Of a DNA stretch of 64,000 bases, positions 39,771 to 52,685 are shown one piece after another (within the stretch, counting starts at the first letter, position 1; each line of letters opens with the position of its first letter). The notes beneath the pieces are model-generated. The model was not told the DNA's origin. It made no database searches and was given only the letters and a program-made list of their open reading frames with translations. Source of the DNA: Siphonodentalium dalli (lineage: Eukaryota > Mollusca > Scaphopoda > Gadilida > Siphonodentaliidae); NCBI GenBank assembly GCA_032622095.1, contig CP136066.1, forward strand, positions 11,803,784-11,867,783, given 5' to 3'. A program made the translations under genes and the position numbers.

Positions 39771-42700
39771 TATACATGTTTTATGTACACACACCCGGAC
39801 GTCTCTGTGGGGGTATACGTGTTTTATGTACACACCCGGACGTCTCTGTGGGGGTATACGTGTTTTATGTACCACACCCGGACGTCTCTGTGGGGGTATA
39901 CGTGTTTTATGTACACACACCCGGACGTCTCTGTGGGGGTATACGTGTTTTATGTACACACCCGGACGTCTCTGTGGGGGTATACGTGTTTTATGTACCA
40001 CACCCGGACGTCTCTGTGGGGGTATACGTGTTTAATGTACACACACCCGGACGTCTCTGTGGGGGTATACGTGTTTTATGTACACACACCCGGACGTCTC
40101 TGTGGGGGTATACGTGTTTTATGTACACACACCCGGACGTCTCTGTGGGGGTATACGTGTTTAATGTACACACACCCGGACGTCTCTGTGGGGGTATACG
40201 TGTTTTATGTACACACCCGGACGTCTCTGTGGGGGTATACGTGTTTAATGTACACACACCCGGACGTCTCTGTGGGGGTATACGTGTTTTATGTACACAC
40301 ACCCGGACGTCTCTGTGGGGGTATACGTGTTTTATGTACACACACCCGGACGTCTCTGTGGGGGTATACGTGTTTTATGTACACACACCCGGACGTCTCT
40401 GTGGGGGTATACGTGTTTTATGTACACACACACGGACGTCTCTGTGGGGGTATACGTGTTTTATGTACACACACCCGGACGTCTCTGTGGGGGTATACGT
40501 GTTTTATGTACACACACCCGGACGTCTCTGTGGGGGTATACGTGTTTTATGTACCACACCCGGACGTCTCTGTGGGGGTATACGTGTTTTATGTACACAC
40601 ACCCGGACGTCTCTGTGGGGGTATACGTGTTTTATGTACACACACCCTGACGTCTCTGTGGGGGTATACGTGTTTTATGTACACACACCCCATACGTCTC
40701 TGTGGGGGTATACGTGTTTTATGTACACACACCCAGACGTCTCTGTGGGGGTATACGTGTTTTATGTACCACACCCGGACGTCTCTGTGGGGGTATACGT
40801 GTTTTGTGTACACACCCGGACGTCTCTGTGGGGGTATACGTGTGTTATGTACACACACCCTGACGTCTCTGTGGGGGTATACGTGTTTTATGTACACACC
40901 CGGACGTCTCTGTGTGGGTATACGTGTTTTATGTACCACACCCGGACGTCTATGTGGGGGTACACGTGTTTTATGTACACACACCCGGACGTCTCTGTGG
41001 GGATATACGTGTTTTATGTACACACCCGGACGTCTCTGTGGGGGTATACGTGTTTTATGTACACACACCCGGACGTCTCTGTGGGGGTATACGTGTTTTA
41101 TGTACACACCCGGACGTCTCTGTGGGGGTATACGTGTTTTATGTACACACCCGGACGTCTCTGTGGGGGTATACGTGTTTTATGTACACACACCTGGACG
41201 TCTCTGTGGGGGTATACGTGTTTTATGTACACACCCGGACGTCTCTGTGGGGGTATACGTGTTTTATGTACACACCCGGACGTCTCTGTGGGGGTATACG
41301 TGTTTTATGTACACACCCGGACGTCTCTGTGGGGGTATACGTGTTTTATGTACACACACCCGGACGTCTCTGTGGGGGTATACGTGTTTTATGTACCACA
41401 CCCGGACGTCTCTGTGTGGGTATACGTGTTTTATGTACCACACCCGGACGTCTCTGTGGGGGTATACGTGTTTTATGTACCACACCCGGACGTCTCTGTG
41501 GGGGTATACGTGTTTTATGTACACACACCCGGACGTCTCTGTGGGGGTATACGTGATTTATGTACACACACCCGGACGTCTCTGTGTGGGTATACGTGTT
41601 TTATGTACCACACCCGGACGTCTCTGTGGGGGTATACGTGTTTTATGTACCACACCCGGACGTCTCTGTGGGGGTATACGTGTTTTATGTACACACACCC
41701 GGACGTCTCTGTGGGGGTATACGTGTTGTATGTACACACACCCGGACGTCTCTGTGTGGGTATACGTGTTTTATGTACCACACCCGGACGTCTCTGTGGG
41801 GGTATACGTGTTTTATGTACCACACCCGGACGTCTCTGTGGGGGTATACGTGATTTATGTACACACACCCGGACGTCTCTGTGGGGGTATACGTGTTGTA
41901 TGTACACACACCCGGTCGTCTCTGTGGGGGTATACGTGTTTTATGTACACACCCGGACGTCTCTGTGGGGGTATACGTGTTTTATGTACACACCCGGACG
42001 TCTCTGTGGGGGTATACGTGTTTTATGTACACACACCCGGACGTCTCTGTGGGGGTATACGTGTTTTATGTACCACACCCGGACGTCTCTGTGTGGGTAT
42101 ACGTGTTTTATGTACCACACCCGGACGTCTCTGTGGGGGTATACGTGTGTTATGTACCACACCCGGACGTCTCTGTGTGGGTATACGTGTTTTATGTACA
42201 CACACCCGGACGTCTCTGTGGGGGTATACGTGTTTTATGTACACACACCCGGACGTCTCTGTGGGGGTATACGTGTTTTATGTACACACACCCGGACGTC
42301 TCTGTGGGGGTATACGTGTTTTATGTACACACACCCGGACGTCTCTGTGTGGGTATACGTGTTTTATGTACACACACCCGGACGTCTCTGTGGGGGTATA
42401 CGTGTTTTATGTACACACACCCGGACGTCTCTGTGGGGGTATACGTGTTTTATGTACACACACCCGGACGTCTCTGTGGGGGTATACGTGTTTTATGTAC
42501 ACACGCCCAGACGTCTCTGTGGGGGTATACGTGTTTTATGTACACACACCCGGACGTCTCTGTGGGGGTATACGTGTTTTATGTACACACACCCGGACGT
42601 CTCTGTGGGGGTATACGTGTTTTATGTACACACACCCGGACGTCTCTGTGGGGGTATACGTGTTTTATGTACACACACCCGGACGTCTCTGTGTGGGTAT

Positions 42701-45700
42701 ACGTGTTTTATGTACACACACCCGGACGTCTCTGTGTGGGTATACGTGTTTTATGTACACACACCCGGACGTCTCTGTGTGGGTATACGTGTTTTATGTA
42801 CACACACCCGGACGTCTCTGTGGTGGTATACGTGTTTTATGTACACACCCGGACGTCTCTGTGGGGGTATACGTGTTTTATGTACACACACCCGGACGTC
42901 TCTGTGGGGGTATACGTGTTTTATGTACACACACCCGGACGTCTCTGTGGGGGTATACGTGTTTTATGTACACACACCCGGACGTCTCTGTGTGGGGTAT
43001 ACGTGTTTTATGTACACACACCCGGACGTCTCTGTGGGGGTATACGTGTTTTATGTACCACACCCGGACGTCTCTGTGGGGGGTATACGTGTTTTATGTA
43101 CACACACCTTGACGTCTCTGTGGGGGTATACGTGTTTTATGTACACACACCCGGACGTCTCTGTGGGGGTATACGTGTTTTATGTACCACACCCGGACGT
43201 CTCTGTGGGGGTATACGTGTTTTATGTACACACACCCGGACGTCTCTGTGGGGGTATACGTGTTTTATGTACACACACCCGGACGTCTCTGTGTGGGTAT
43301 ACGTGTTTTATGTACACTCACCCGGGTTTGGTGGGGGTATACGTGTTTTATGTACACACACCCGGACGTCTCTGTGGGGGTATACGTGTTTTATGTACCA
43401 CACCCGGACGTCTCTGTGGGGGTATACGTGTTTTATGTACACACACCCGGACGTCTCTGTGGGGGTATACGTGTTTTATGTACACACACCCGGACGTCTC
43501 TGTGTGGGTATACGTGTTTTATGTACACTCACCCGGACGTCTCTGTGGGGGTATACGTGTTTTATGTACCACACCCAGACGTCTCTGTGGGGGTATACGT
43601 GTGTTATGTACACACCCGGACGTCTCTGTGGGGGTATACGTGTTTTATGTACACACACCCGGACGTCTCTGTGGAGGTATACGTGTTTTATGTACACACA
43701 CCCGGACGTCTCTGTGGGGGTATACGTGTTTTATGTACACACACCCGGACGTCTCTGTGGGGGCATACGTGTTTTATGTACACTCACCCGGACGTCTCTG
43801 TGTGGGTATACGTGTTTTATGTACACACACCCGGACGTCTCTGTGTGGGTATACGTGTTTTATGTACCACACCCGGACGTCTCTGTGTGGGTATACGTGT
43901 TTTATGTACACACACCCGGACGTCTCTGTGTGGGTATACGTGTTTTATGTACACACCCGGACGTCTCTGTGGGGGTATACGTGTTTTATGTACCACACCC
44001 GGACGTCTCTGTGTGGGTATACGTGTTTTATGTACACACACCCGGACGTCTCTGTGTGGGTATACGTGTGTTATGTACACACCCGGACGTCTCTGTGGGG
44101 GGTATACGTGTTTTATGTACACACACCAGGACGTCTCTGTGGGGGTATACGTGTTTTATGTACACACACCCGGACGTCTCTATGGGGGTATACGTGTTTT
44201 ATGTACACACACCCGGACGTCTCTGTGGGGGTATACGTGTTTTATGTACACACACCCGGACGTCTCTGTGGTGGTATACGTGTTTTATGTACACACACCC
44301 GGACGTCTCTGTGGGGGTATACGTGTTTTATGTACACACCCGGACGTCTCTGTGGAGGTATACGTGTTTTATGTACCACACCCGGACGTCTCTGTGGGGG
44401 TATACGTGTTTTATGTACACACACCCGGACGTCTCTGTGGGGGTATACGTGTTTTATGTACACACCCGGACGTCTATGTGGGGGTATACGTGTTTTATGT
44501 ACACACCCGGACGTCTCTGTGGGGGTATACGTGTTTTATGTACCACACCCGGACGTCTCTGTGGGGGTATACGTGTTTTATGTACACACACCCGGACGTC
44601 TCTGTGGGGGTATACGTGTTTTATGTACACACACCCGGGCGTCTCTGTGGGGGTATACGTGTTTTATGTACACACACCCGGACGTCTCTGTGTGGGTATA
44701 CGTGTTTTATGTACACACACCCGGACGTCTCTGTGGGGGTATACGTGTTTTATGTACACACACCCGGACGTCTCTGTGGGGGTATACGTGTTTTATGTAC
44801 ACACACCCGGACGTCTCTGTGGGGGTATACGTGTTTTATGTACACACACCCGGACGTCTCTGTGTGGGTATACGTGTTTTATGTACACACACCCGGACGT
44901 CTCTGTGGGGGTATACGTGTTTTATGTACCACACCCGGACGTCTCTGTGGGGGTATACGTGTTTTATGTACACACACCCGGACGTCTCTGTGGGGGTATA
45001 CGTGTTTTATGTACACACACCCGGACGTCTCTGTGTGGGTATACGTGTTTTATGTACACACACCCGGGCGTCTCTGTGGGGGTATACGTGTTTTATGTAC
45101 ACACACCGGACGTCTCTGTGGGGGTATACGTGTTTTATGTACACACCCGGACGTCTCTGTGGGGGTATACGTGTTTTATGTACACACACCGGACGTCTCT
45201 GTGGGGGTATACGTGTTTTATGTACACACACCCGGACGTCTCTGTGGGGGTATACGTGTTTTATGTACACACACCCGGACGTCTCTGTGGGGTTATACGT
45301 GTTTTATGTACACACACCCGGACGTCTCTGTGGGGGTATACGTGTTTTATGTACACACACCCGGACGTCTCTGTGGGGGTATACGTGTTTTATGTACACA
45401 CACCCGGACGTCTCTGTGGGGTTATACGTGTTTTATGTACACACACCTGGACGTCTCTGTGGGGGTATACGTGTTTTATGTACACACACCCGGACGTCTC
45501 TGTGGGGGTATACGTGTTTTATGTACACACACCCGGACGTCTCTGTGTGGGTATACGTGTTTTATGTACACACCCGTACGTCTCTGTGGGGGTATACGTG
45601 TTTTATGTACCACACCCGGACGTCTCTGTGGGGGTATACGTGTTTTATGTACACACACCCGGACGTCTCTGTGGGGGTATACGTGTTTTATGTACACACA

Positions 45701-48496
45701 CCCGGACGTCTCTGTGGGGGTATACGTGTTTTATGTACACACACCCGGACGTCTCTGTGGGGGTATACGTGTTTTATGTACACACCCGGACGTCTCTGTG
45801 TGGGTATACGTGTTTTATGTACCACATCCGGACGTCTCTGTGGGGGTATACGTGTTTTATGTACACACACCCGGACGTCTCTGTGGGGGTATACGTGTTT
45901 TATGTACACACCCGGACGTCTCTGTGTGGGTATACGTGTTTTATGTACACACCCGGACGTCTCTGTGGGGGTATACGTGTTTTATGTACACACCCGGACG
46001 TCTCTGTGTGGGTATACGTGTTTTATGTACACACACCCGGACGTCTCTGTGGGGGTATACGTGTTTTATGTACACACACCCGGACGTCTCTGTGGGGGTA
46101 TACGTGTTTTATGTACACACACCCGGACGTCTCTGTGGGGGTATACGTGTTTTATGTACACACACCCGGACGTCTCTGTGGGGGTATACGTGTTTTATGT
46201 ACCACATCCGGACGTCTCTGTGGGGGTATACGTGTTTTATGTACCACACCCGGACGTCTCTGTGGGGGTATACGTGTTTTATGTACACACACCCGGACGT
46301 CTCTGTGGGGGTATACGTGTTTTATGTACCACACCCGGATGTCTCTGTGGGGGTATACGTGTTTTATGTACACACCCGGACGTCTCTGTGGGGGTATACG
46401 TGTTTTATGTACCACACCCGGACGTCTCTGTGGGGGTATACGTGTTTTATGTACCACACCCGGACGTCTCTGTGGGGGTATACGTGTTTTATGTACCACA
46501 CCCGGACGTCTCTGTGGGGGTATACGTGTTTTATGTACACACACCCGGACGTCTCTGTGGGGGTATACGTGTTTTATGTACACACACCCGGACGTCTCTC
46601 TGGGGGTATACGTGTTTTATGTACACACCCGGACGTCTCTGTGGGGGTATACGTGTTGTATGTACCACACCCGGACGTCTCTGTGGGGGTATACGTGTTG
46701 TATGTACCACACCCGGACGTCTCTGTGGGGGTATACGTGTTTTATGTACCACACCCGGACGTCTCTGTGGGGGTATACGTGTTTTATGTACCACACCCGG
46801 ACGTCTCTGTGGGGGTATACGTGTTTTATGTACACACACCCGGACGTCTCTGTGGGGGTATACGTGTTTTATGTACACACACCCGGACGTCTCTCTGGGG
46901 GTATACGTGTTTTATGTACACACTCGGACGTCTCTGTGGGGGTATACGTGTTTTATGTACACACCCGGACGTCTCTGTGGGGGTATACGTGTTTTATGTA
47001 CACACACCCGGACGTCTCTGTGGGTGTATACGTGTTTTATGTACACACACCCGGACGTCTCTGTGGGGGTATACGTGTTTTATGTACACACCCGGACGTC
47101 TCTGTGGGGGTATACGTGTTTTATGTACACACCCGGACGTCTCTGTGGGGGTATACGTGTTTTATGTACCACACCCGGACGTCTCTGTGGGGGTATACGT
47201 GTTTTATGTACACACACCCGGACGTCTCTGTGGGGGTATACGTGTTTTATGTACCACACCCGGACGTCTCTGTGGGGGTATACGTGTTTTATGTACACAC
47301 ACCCGGACGTCTCTGTGGGGGTATACGTGTTTTATGTACACACCCGGACGTCTCTGTGGGGGTATACGTGTTTTATGTACACACCCGGACGTCTCTGTGG
47401 GGGTATACGTGTTTTATGTACCACACCCGGACGTCTCTGTGGGGGTATACGTGTTTTATGTACCACACCCGGACGTCTCTGTGGGGGTATACGTGTTTTA
47501 TGTACCACACCCGGACGTCTCTGTGGGGGTATACGTGTTTTATGTACACACACCCGGACGTCTCTGTGGGGGTATACGTGTTTTATGTACCACACCCGGA
47601 CGTCTCTGTGGGGGTATACGTGTTTTATGTACACACCCGGACGTCTCTGTGTGGGTATACGTGTTTTATGTACCACACCCGGACGTCTCTGTGGGGGTAT
47701 ACGTGTTTTATGTACCACACCCGGACGTCTCTGTGGGGGTATACGTGTTTTATGTACACACCCGGACGTCTCTGTGGGGGGTATACGTGTTTTATGTACA
47801 CACACCCGGACGTCTCTGTGGGGGTATACGTGTTTTATGTACACACCCGGACGTCTCTGTGTGGGTATACGTGTTTTATGTACACACCCGGACGTCTCTG
47901 TGGTGGTATACGTGTTTTATGTACACACCCGGACGTCTCTGTGGGGGTATACGTGTTTTATGTACCACACCCGGACGTCTCTGTGTGGGTATACGTGTTT
48001 TATGTACACACCCGGACGTCTCTGTGGTGGTATACGTGTTTTATGTACACACCCGGACGTCTCTGTGGGGGTATACGTGTTTTATGTACACACCCGGACG
48101 TCTCTGTGGGGGTATACGTGTTTTATGTACCACACCCGGGCGTCTCTGTGGTGGTATACGTGTTTTATGTACCACACCCGGACGTCTCTGTGGTGGTATA
48201 CGTGTTTTATGTACCACACCCGGACGTCTCTGTGTGGGTATACGTGTTTTATGTACACACACCCGGACGTCTCTGTGGGGGTATACGTGTTTTATGTACC
48301 ACACCCGGACGTCTCTGTGGGGGTATACATGTTTTATGTACCACACCCGGACGTCTCTGTGGGGGTATACGTGTTTTATGTACACACCTGGACGTCTCTG
48401 TGGGGGTATACGTGTTTTATGTACCACACCCGGACGTCTCTGTGTGGGTATACGTGTTTTATGTACCACACCCGGACGTCTCTGTGGGGGTATACA

Positions 48497-48832
48497 TTGA
48501 CAGTAACTGACTTTCACTATAGGGTGCATATTATTGACTATATATGGAATGACTTTCTATTTTCTTGAACCAATATTTTATGAATAAGCAGAGTTTTGTT
48601 AGAACTGGCAGTAATTGACATGCAATATAAGAAGCATATTATTGCTTGCATATGGGATGACTATCTATTTTCTTTAATCAATATGTTATGAATAAGCAGA
48701 GTTTTGTTAGAACTGGCATAGGATGCATATTATTTCCTACATATGGGATGACTTTCTATTTTCTTGAACCAATATTTCATGAATAAGCAGAGTTTTGTTA
48801 GAACTGGCATTAGTCCAGGAGATATTGGTCGA
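48497..48832. repeat. Spacer 2: three copies of an AT-rich 91-108-bp repeat
   Basis: The whole spacer is made of an unrelated AT-rich repeat. GAATAAGCAGAGTTTTG begins at 48582, 48690 and 48781, so spacings are 108 and 91 bp. Each copy has a GCATATTATT block, then ATATGGGATGACT or a close form, then TCTATTTTCTT, then CAATAT and the anchor, ending GTTAGAACTGGCA. The middle interval carries about 17 extra bases around TAATTGACATGC. The copies are close but not identical. The array 2 boundary lies after GGGGGTATAC and array 3 resumes at ACCACACCCGG after GGTCGAC. No gene is present. Confidence 0.93.
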
Positions 48833-49500
48833 CACCACACCCGGACGTCTCTGTGGGGGTATACGTGTTTTATGTACACACACCAGGACGTCTCTGTGGG
48901 GGTATACGTGTTTTATGTACACACACCCGGACGTCTCTGTGGGGGTATACGTGTTTTATGTACACACACCCGGACGTCTCTGTGGGGGTATACGTGTTTT
49001 ATGTACCACACCCGGACGTCTATGTGGGGGTATACGTGTTTTATGTACACACACCCGGACGTCTCTGTGGGGGTATACGTGTTTTATGTACACACACCCG
49101 GACGTCTCTGTGGGGGTATACGTGTTTTATGTACCACACCCGGACGTCTATGTGGGGGTATACGTGTTTTATGTACACACCCGGACGTCTCTGTGGGGGT
49201 ATACGTGTTTTATGTACCACACCCGGACGTCTCTGTGGGGGTATACGTGTTTTATGTACCACACCTGGACGTCTCTGTGGGGGTATACGTGTTTTAGGTA
49301 CACACACCCGGACGTCTCTGTGGGGGTATACGTGTTTTATGTACCACACCCGGACGTCTCTGTGGGGGTATACGTGTTTTATGTACCACACCCGGACGTC
49401 TCTGTGGAGTATACGTGTTTTATGTACCACATCCGGACGTCTCTGTGGGGGTATACGTGTTTTAGGTACCACACCCGGACGTCTCTGTGGGGGTATACGT

Positions 49501-50000
49501 GTTTTATGTACACACCCTGACGTCTCTGTGGGGGTATACGTGTTTTATGTACACACACCCGGACGTCTCTGTGGGGGGTATACGTGTTTTATGTACACAC
49601 CCTGACGTCTCTGTGGGGTATACGTGTTTTATGTACCACACCCGGACGTCTCTGTGGGGGGTATACGTGTTTTATGTACCACACCGGACGTCTCTGTGGG
49701 GGTATACGTGTTTTATGTACACACACCCGATCGTCTCTGTGGGGGGTATACGTGTTTTATGTACACACCCTGACGTCTCTGTGGGGGTATACGTGTTTTA
49801 TGTACACACACCCGGACGTCTCTGTGGGGGGTATACGTGTTTTATGTACACACCCTGACGTCTCTGTGGGGTATACGTGTTTTATGTACCACACCCGGAC
49901 GTCTCTGTGGGGGGTATACGTGTTTTATGTACCACACCGGACGTCTCTGTGGGGGTATACGTGTTTTATGTACACACACCCGATCGTCTCTGTGGGGGGT
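49501..50000 (+). repeat. 253-bp (6-unit) tandem duplication
   Basis: A run of units with ACACCCTGACG, four-G, six-G, ACCACACCGG and CCCGATCGTC markers is repeated with an offset of exactly 253 bp (for example 49584 against 49837). Confidence 0.92.
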
Positions 50001-52170
50001 ATACGTGTTTTATGTACACACACCCGGACGTCTCTGTGGGGGTATACGTGTTTTATGTACACACACCCGATCGTCTCTGTGGGGGTATACGTGTTTTATG
50101 TACCACACCCGGGCGTCTCTGTGGGGGTATACGTGTTTTATGTACCACACCCGGACGTCTCTGTGGGGGTATACGTGTTTTATGTACACACCCTGACGTC
50201 TCTGTGGGGGTATACGTGTTTTATGTACACACACCCGGACGTCTCTGTGGGGGTATACGTGTTTTATGTACACACCCGGACGTCTCTGTGGGGGTATACG
50301 TGTTTTATGTACCACACCCTGACGTCTCTGTGTGAGTATACGTGTTTTATGTACACTCACCCGGACGTCTCTGTGGGGGTATACGTGTTTTATGTACACA
50401 CACCCGGACGTCTCTGTGGGGGTATACGTGTTTTATGTACACACCCGGACGTCTCTGTGGGGGTATACGTGTTTTATGTACACACACCCGGACGTCTCTG
50501 TGGGGGTATACGTGTTTTATGTACACACACCCGGACGTCTATGTGGGGGTATACGTGTTTTATGTACCACACCCGGACGTCTCTGTGGGGGTATACGTGT
50601 TTTATGTACACACCCGGACGTCTCTGTGGGGGTATACGTGTTTTATGTACACACCCGGACGTCTCTGTGGGGGTATACGTGTTTTATGTACCACACCCGG
50701 ACGTCTCTGTGGGGGTATACGTGTTTTATGTACCACACCCGGACGTCTCTGTGGGGGTATACGTGTTTTATGTACCACACCCGGACGTCTCTGTGGGGGT
50801 ATACGTGTTTTATGTACACACCTGGACGTCTCTGTGTGGGTATACGTGTTTTATGTACACACCCGGACGTCTCTGTGGGGGTATACGTGTTTTATGTACA
50901 CACACCCGGACGTCTCTGTGGGGGTATACGTGTTTTATGTACCACACCTGGACGTCTCTGTGTGGGTATACGTGTTTTATGTACACACACCCGGACGTCT
51001 CTGTGGGGGTATACGTGTTTTATGTACACACACCCGGACGTCTCTGTGGGGGTATACGTGTTTTATGTACACACACCCGGACGACTCTGTGGGGGTATAC
51101 GTGTTTTATGTACACACCCGGACGTCTCTGTGGGGGTATACGTGTTTTATGTACCACACCCGGACGTCTCTGTGGGGGTATACGTGTTTTATGTACCACA
51201 CCTGGACGTCTCTGTGTGGGTATACGTGTTTTATGTACACACACCCGGACGTCTCTGTGGGGGTATACGTGTTTTATGTACCACACCCGGGCGTCTCTGT
51301 GGGGGTATACGTGTTTTATGTACACACACCCGGACGTCTCTGTGGGGGTATACGTGTTTTATGTACACACACCCGGACGTCTCTGTGGGGGTATACGTGT
51401 TTTATGTACCACACCCGGACGTCTCTGTTGGGGGTATACGTGTTTTATGTACACACCCGGACGTCTCTGTGGGGGTATACGTGTTTTATGTACCACACCC
51501 GGACGTCTCTGTGGGGGTATACGTGTTTTATGTACACACACCCGGACGTCTCTGTGGGGGTATACGTGTTTTATCTACACACACCCGGACGTCTCTGTGT
51601 GGGTATACGTGTTTTATGTACACACACCCGGACGTCTCTGTGGGGGTATACGTGTTTTATGTACACACACCCGGACGTCTCTGTGTGGGTATACGTGTTT
51701 TATGTACCACACCCGGACGTCTCTGTGGGGGTATACGTGTTTTATGTACACACACCCGGACGTCTCTGTGGGGGTATACGTGTTTTATGTACCACACCCG
51801 GACGTCTCTGTGGGGGTATACGTGTTTTATGTACCACACCCGGACGTCTCTGTGTGGGTATACGTGTTTTATGTACCACACCCGGACGTCTCTGTGGGGG
51901 TATACGTGTTTTATGTACACACACCCGGACGTCTCTGTGGGGGTATACGTGTTTTATGTACCACACCCGGACGTCTCTGTGGGGGTATACGTGTTTTATG
52001 TACACACACCCGGACGTCTCTGTGGGGGTATACGTGTTTTAAGTACCACACCCGGACGTCTCTGTGGGGGTATACGTGTTTTATGTACACACCCGGACGT
52101 CTCTGTGGGGTATACGTGTTTTATGTACACACCTGGACGTCTCTGTGGGGGTATACGTGTTTTATGTACC

Positions 52171-52685
52171 ACACCCGGACGTCTCTGTGGGGGTATACGT
52201 GTTTTATGTACCACACCCGGACGTCTATGTGGGGCTATACGTGTTTTATCTACACACACCCGGACGTCTCTGTGGGGGTATACGTGTTTTATGTACACAC
52301 ACCCGGACGTCTCTGTGGGGGTATACGTGTTTTATGTACCCACACCCGGACATCTCTGTGTGGGTATACGTGTTTTATGTACACACACCCGGACGTCTCT
52401 GTGGGGGTATACGTGTTTTATGTACACACACCCGGACGTCTCTGTGTGGGTATACGTGTTTTATGTACACACACCCGGACGTCTCTGTGGGGGTATACGT
52501 GTTTTATGTACCACACCCGGACGTCTATGTGGGGCTATACGTGTTTTATCTACACACACCCGGACGTCTCTGTGGGGGTATACGTGTTTTATGTACACAC
52601 ACCCGGACGTCTCTGTGGGGGTATACGTGTTTTATGTACCCACACCCGGACGTCTCTGTGTGGGTATACGTGTTTTATGTACACA
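52171..52685 (+). repeat. 300-bp (7-unit) duplication
   Basis: Bases 52201-52320 and 52501-52620 read identically and include the otherwise rare GGGGCTATACG unit followed by TTTTATCTACAC. The next unit differs at one position (CATCTCTG against CGTCTCTG). Confidence 0.94.

Larger units (their letters stand above)
17174..48496 (+). repeat. Satellite array 2, ~42-bp unit
   Basis: About 740 head-to-tail units of the same satellite and orientation as array 1. The array starts in mid-unit with GTGGGGGTATACG and ends in mid-unit at GGGGGTATAC, just before ATTGACAG. Regional subfamilies are visible. Units with four Gs (TGGGGTATAC), ACACTCACCC linkers and ACCCACAGCC linkers cluster between about 18.7 and 24.0 kb. 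GTACACGTG units cluster at 27.55-27.9 and 38.97-39.3 kb. TGTGTGGGGTATAC units cluster at 28.5-29.8 and near 43.0 kb. Stops in the open frames arise only from sporadic changes such as TGTGAGGG, TTTAATG or ATGAAC. Confidence 0.97.
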
